Assembly (NCBI GenBank): GCA_002423365.1
Contig: DIVU01000210.1
Coordinates: 2,145 to 9,421, forward strand
Source of the DNA: Desulfuromonadaceae bacterium UBA6124
Lineage (GTDB): Bacteria > Desulfobacterota > Desulfuromonadia > Desulfuromonadales > Trichloromonadaceae
Reading direction: 5' to 3'
Length of the DNA stretch: 7,277 nucleotides
Shown here piece after piece: positions 5,301-7,277 of the stretch. How positions within the stretch are numbered: the stretch's first letter is position 1; each line of letters begins with the position of its first letter. The translations under genes were made by a program, and so were the position numbers. The notes below the pieces were generated by a model. That model ran no database searches and was not told the origin of the DNA. It saw nothing but the letters and a program-made list of their open reading frames with translations.

Positions 5301-5828
5301 TTAGATATTCGAGCGCAACGATCGGGCAATCGTGATCCGTTCCTCGGCGCGGGCTTCGTCGCCACCCGATTCCTTGACGAAGAGGCGGTTGACCGCCGCC
5401 AGGGTAGCGTTGAGGGTTTCCAGATCGATAATCGCCGAGGCGGGGAGGCTCTCCATCCCCTTGAAATTCTCCGGGCAGTAGTCGATAAAACGCTCGCCGT
5501 CGCGGCGGCCGAGCAGGGGCAGACCGTGGGTACGGCAGATGAGCGGTCGCGCCCCGTAGAGCAGGCAAGCGCCATCCTTGAGCAGCGGACAGGGGCCATC
5601 TTCCGCCGCCTCCCGGGTGCGCTCGCGGATCTCCGCCGCCAGCGCCGCCGGGGCTTCGGCCAGCGCCGCCGCCAGCGCCGCCGCCTCCACCGGGAAAAGG
5701 GACAGGTGCCGACAACAGCCGTCACACCCTAACCGACAGACGATCCCTTCGCGAAAGTCCCCTTCGATACGGGCACAAAGCTCATCCACCCGCGCCACCA
5801 GCTGCCGATAATTCCTAAGCCTCTCCAT
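5301..5828 (-). CDS. YkgJ-family cysteine-cluster protein
   Basis: This 175-residue protein has the layout of the YkgJ/CxxCxxCC family (Pfam PF03692), presumed to bind zinc or an iron-sulfur centre. Cys31, Cys35, Cys38 and Cys39 form CRLGCDGCC. They are followed by an Ala-rich helical stretch (48-67), CPLLKDGAC (Cys80, Cys88), the family hallmark RPLICRTHG (Cys98) and a late Cys118 (IDYCPENF). No signal peptide or membrane segment is present, so it is probably cytoplasmic. The biochemical role of the family is not established. The ATG at 5828 is preceded by a purine-rich AAGGCGG site. The gene lies 46 bp downstream of the flavoprotein gene on the same strand, so the two are probably cotranscribed. 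TAA at 5303-5301 ends it, ahead of the foldback element. Confidence 0.88.
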   Translation of the reverse strand: MERLRNYRQLVARVDELCARIEGDFREGIVCRLGCDGCCRHLSLFPVEAAALAAALAEAPAALAAEIRERTREAAEDGPCPLLKDGACLLYGARPLICRTHGLPLLGRRDGERFIDYCPENFKGMESLPASAIIDLETLNATLAAVNRLFVKESGGDEARAEERITIARSLRSNI

Positions 5829-5847
5829 CCCTTCCGCCTTCCACCGC

Positions 5848-5868
5848 CTTCAGTCTTCAGTCTTCAGC
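5848..5868. repeat. Three 7-bp tandem repeats in a gene spacer
   Basis: CTTCAGT occurs at 5848-5854 and 5855-5861, followed by CTTCAGC at 5862-5868 (GCTGAAG and ACTGAAG on the coding strand). They fill about half of the 46-bp spacer between the flavoprotein stop and the cysteine-cluster start. No regulatory meaning is evident. Confidence 0.8.
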
Positions 5869-5874
5869 CTACCC

Positions 5875-7277
5875 TCAATCCAACGCCTCGACGTTATAAG
5901 CGCCGCAGCTCGCCAGATCGGATTCACCGGCGCAGGGCAGTTGTCCGGCCAGTTCGCGCAGGGCGCTGCGCAAGCCCTCTTCATAGACCGGATGATAAAA
6001 GGGCATGCGCAGCAGATCCCCGACCTTCAGGCCCTGCTCGATGGCCAGGGCCAAAAGATGCACCATGTGTTCGGCGGCGGGAACGCACATCTCGGCGCCG
6101 AGCAGTCGTCCGTTCTCTTTGTCGGCATAGATATGCATCACGCCCTTGTTCTTCTCCGCCGTGCGTGCCCGCCCATGCCGGACGAAGGAGACCTTGCCGG
6201 AAACGACGGCCTCGGGGTCGAGCTCCTGTCGGCGTTTCCCAACCACCGCGACCTCGGGGTCGGAAAAGACCACGGCCAGCGCTGTACGGCGCTTGAAACA
6301 GTGGATCGTTTCCGCCACGGCGTTGAGTCCGGCAATATGCCCCTCGTCCGCCGCCTCGTGCAAGAGCGCCGCATGGCCGTTGGCGTCCCCGGCGAGGAAG
6401 ATGGGAAGATCGGCGACTTGCAGGGTCGTGGGATTGACCTGCGGCTGGCCGCGCTTGTCCAAGGGGATGCCGAGGGTCTCCAGCCCCAGATTGTCGACAT
6501 TGGGGCGCCGCCCCATGGCGACCAGCACCTGGTCAACGACTACGCGCCCGCTGCCGCTCGAAACTTCGATGCCGTCACCGACCTGGCGCAGCTCCGCCTC
6601 CGCACCGGTATGGATGGCGAACTCTTTTTTCAGCAGCTTGACCAGAGTCTCATTCACTTCCTCGTCACTGAGGCCCGCCAGTTGCGGACTCTTATCGAAG
6701 GCGGACACGGTGATGCCGAGGCGGGCGAGGGCCTGGGCCATCTCCACACCGATGGCGCCGAGGCCGATGACCGCCATGCGCCCCGGCAGATCGGCCTGTT
6801 CGAAGAGGTTGTCGGTGGTGAGAATCCGGTCACCGAAAGCGCGCCAGGCTTCAGGGACGACGGGGCGGCTGCCGGGGGCGAGAACGATGCGTTTGCCGTG
6901 GCAACGGCGGCCGTCGACCTCGACGGTTTGTGCGTCAAGCAGCCGGGCGCGACCGGCCAGATTGCGCTCGCCGAGATCCTCGGTGGCCTTGAGCACCCCG
7001 CCGACAAATTTATCCCGCAGGCTCCGCACCCGGCGCAGCACCGCCGGGATATCGACAGTCAGGCTCTCGCCGCCGGAAATGCCGAAAGCGGGAAAATCCT
7101 TACGCCGGGCAAAGGCGTTGGCCGCCTCGATCAGGGCCTTCGAAGGCATGCAGCCGACCCGGGCGCAGGTCGTGCCGTAAGGGCCGTCGTTGATCAGCAG
7201 AAAATTATCGGTACGTTTGCGCACCTCACGTAGAGCCGCCAGCCCGGCGGAACCGGCGCCGACGATGATCACGTCGA
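5875..7277 (-). CDS. Dihydrolipoyl dehydrogenase-like FAD/NAD disulfide oxidoreductase (5' end off window)
   Basis: This is a class I pyridine nucleotide-disulfide oxidoreductase, lacking only a few N-terminal residues. The frame continues past the edge with Asp-Val before IIVGAGSAG, as in other family members, so the GTG at 7272 is not taken as the start. Numbering from that codon: FAD-binding GAGSAG (5-10), redox disulfide TTCARVGCMPSK (Cys36/Cys41), NAD-binding GLGAIGVEMA (170-179) with Asp193 after the second strand (favouring NAD over NADP), second FAD motif FLAGDANG (292-299), and active-site dyad His427/Glu432 in FYHPVYEEGL, with the same spacing as E. coli Lpd (444/449). The C-terminus has an extra tail with Cys447 and Cys456. 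No 2-oxo acid dehydrogenase E1/E2 or glycine cleavage genes are in view, so the lipoamide substrate is assumed, not shown. It is upstream of, and probably cotranscribed with, the cysteine-cluster gene. Confidence 0.9.
   Translation of the reverse strand, partial: DVIIVGAGSAGLAALREVRKRTDNFLLINDGPYGTTCARVGCMPSKALIEAANAFARRKDFPAFGISGGESLTVDIPAVLRRVRSLRDKFVGGVLKATEDLGERNLAGRARLLDAQTVEVDGRRCHGKRIVLAPGSRPVVPEAWRAFGDRILTTDNLFEQADLPGRMAVIGLGAIGVEMAQALARLGITVSAFDKSPQLAGLSDEEVNETLVKLLKKEFAIHTGAEAELRQVGDGIEVSSGSGRVVVDQVLVAMGRRPNVDNLGLETLGIPLDKRGQPQVNPTTLQVADLPIFLAGDANGHAALLHEAADEGHIAGLNAVAETIHCFKRRTALAVVFSDPEVAVVGKRRQELDPEAVVSGKVSFVRHGRARTAEKNKGVMHIYADKENGRLLGAEMCVPAAEHMVHLLALAIEQGLKVGDLLRMPFYHPVYEEGLRSALRELAGQLPCAGESDLASCGAYNVEALD

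Noticed and set aside
5941..7233. Long plus-strand open frame (430 codons) opposite the flavoprotein gene
   Set aside because: The minus strand encodes a full set of disulfide oxidoreductase motifs. The plus frame has no recognisable domain and is open because GC-rich coding DNA has few stops on the other strand.

Overview
The window looks like chromosomal DNA from a GC-rich Gram-negative bacterium. A UDP-2,3-diacylglucosamine hydrolase (LpxH family, lipid A synthesis) and two lipoproteins with clear lipoboxes show that there is an outer membrane. The gene set, codon use and CACAGAG-type intergenic repeats fit a deltaproteobacterium of the Desulfuromonadales kind (Geobacter, Desulfuromonas or Pelobacter relatives). 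That placement is an inference from general familiarity, not a database match. I see no RNA genes, CRISPR array, transposase, integrase or phage genes.

Layout from left to right. (1) The first codons of an unknown acidic protein run off the left edge on the minus strand, behind a possible promoter and a perfect 10-bp inverted repeat. (2) A small single-pass membrane protein of unknown function (152-496, minus). (3) A roughly 300-bp divergent intergenic region, then a 65-residue Ala/Pro-rich lipoprotein made of 10-residue repeats (795-992, plus), followed by a strong GC hairpin. (4) Convergent to it, a tightly overlapped minus-strand operon: an SppA-type signal peptide peptidase predicted to be a lipoprotein (1948-2892), then two small integral membrane proteins that each look like one Gate/nucleoside-recognition domain (1502-1951 and 1065-1502). 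(5) Divergent from sppA, lpxH (2954-3676, plus), with a near-consensus sigma-70 promoter whose expected start point falls on the ATG, suggesting a leaderless mRNA. (6) A YihY/BrkB-type membrane protein with a C-terminal winged-helix-like region (3619-5034, minus); its 3' end overlaps the 3' end of lpxH by 58 bp on the opposite strand. (7) A 266-bp gene-free gap holding a 150-bp foldback repeat with CACAGAG arms. (8) A two-gene minus-strand unit: a dihydrolipoyl dehydrogenase-like flavoprotein, cut by the right edge, followed by a YkgJ-type cysteine-cluster protein.

How the genes fit together: the middle of the window is envelope-related (lipid A, signal peptide or membrane protein degradation, lipoproteins, integral membrane proteins). 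The right end is redox/metal-related. Most of the window is ordinary. The items most worth a second look are the SppA-Gate-Gate operon, the predicted leaderless lpxH, the antisense gene overlap, the foldback element and the repeat-built lipoprotein.
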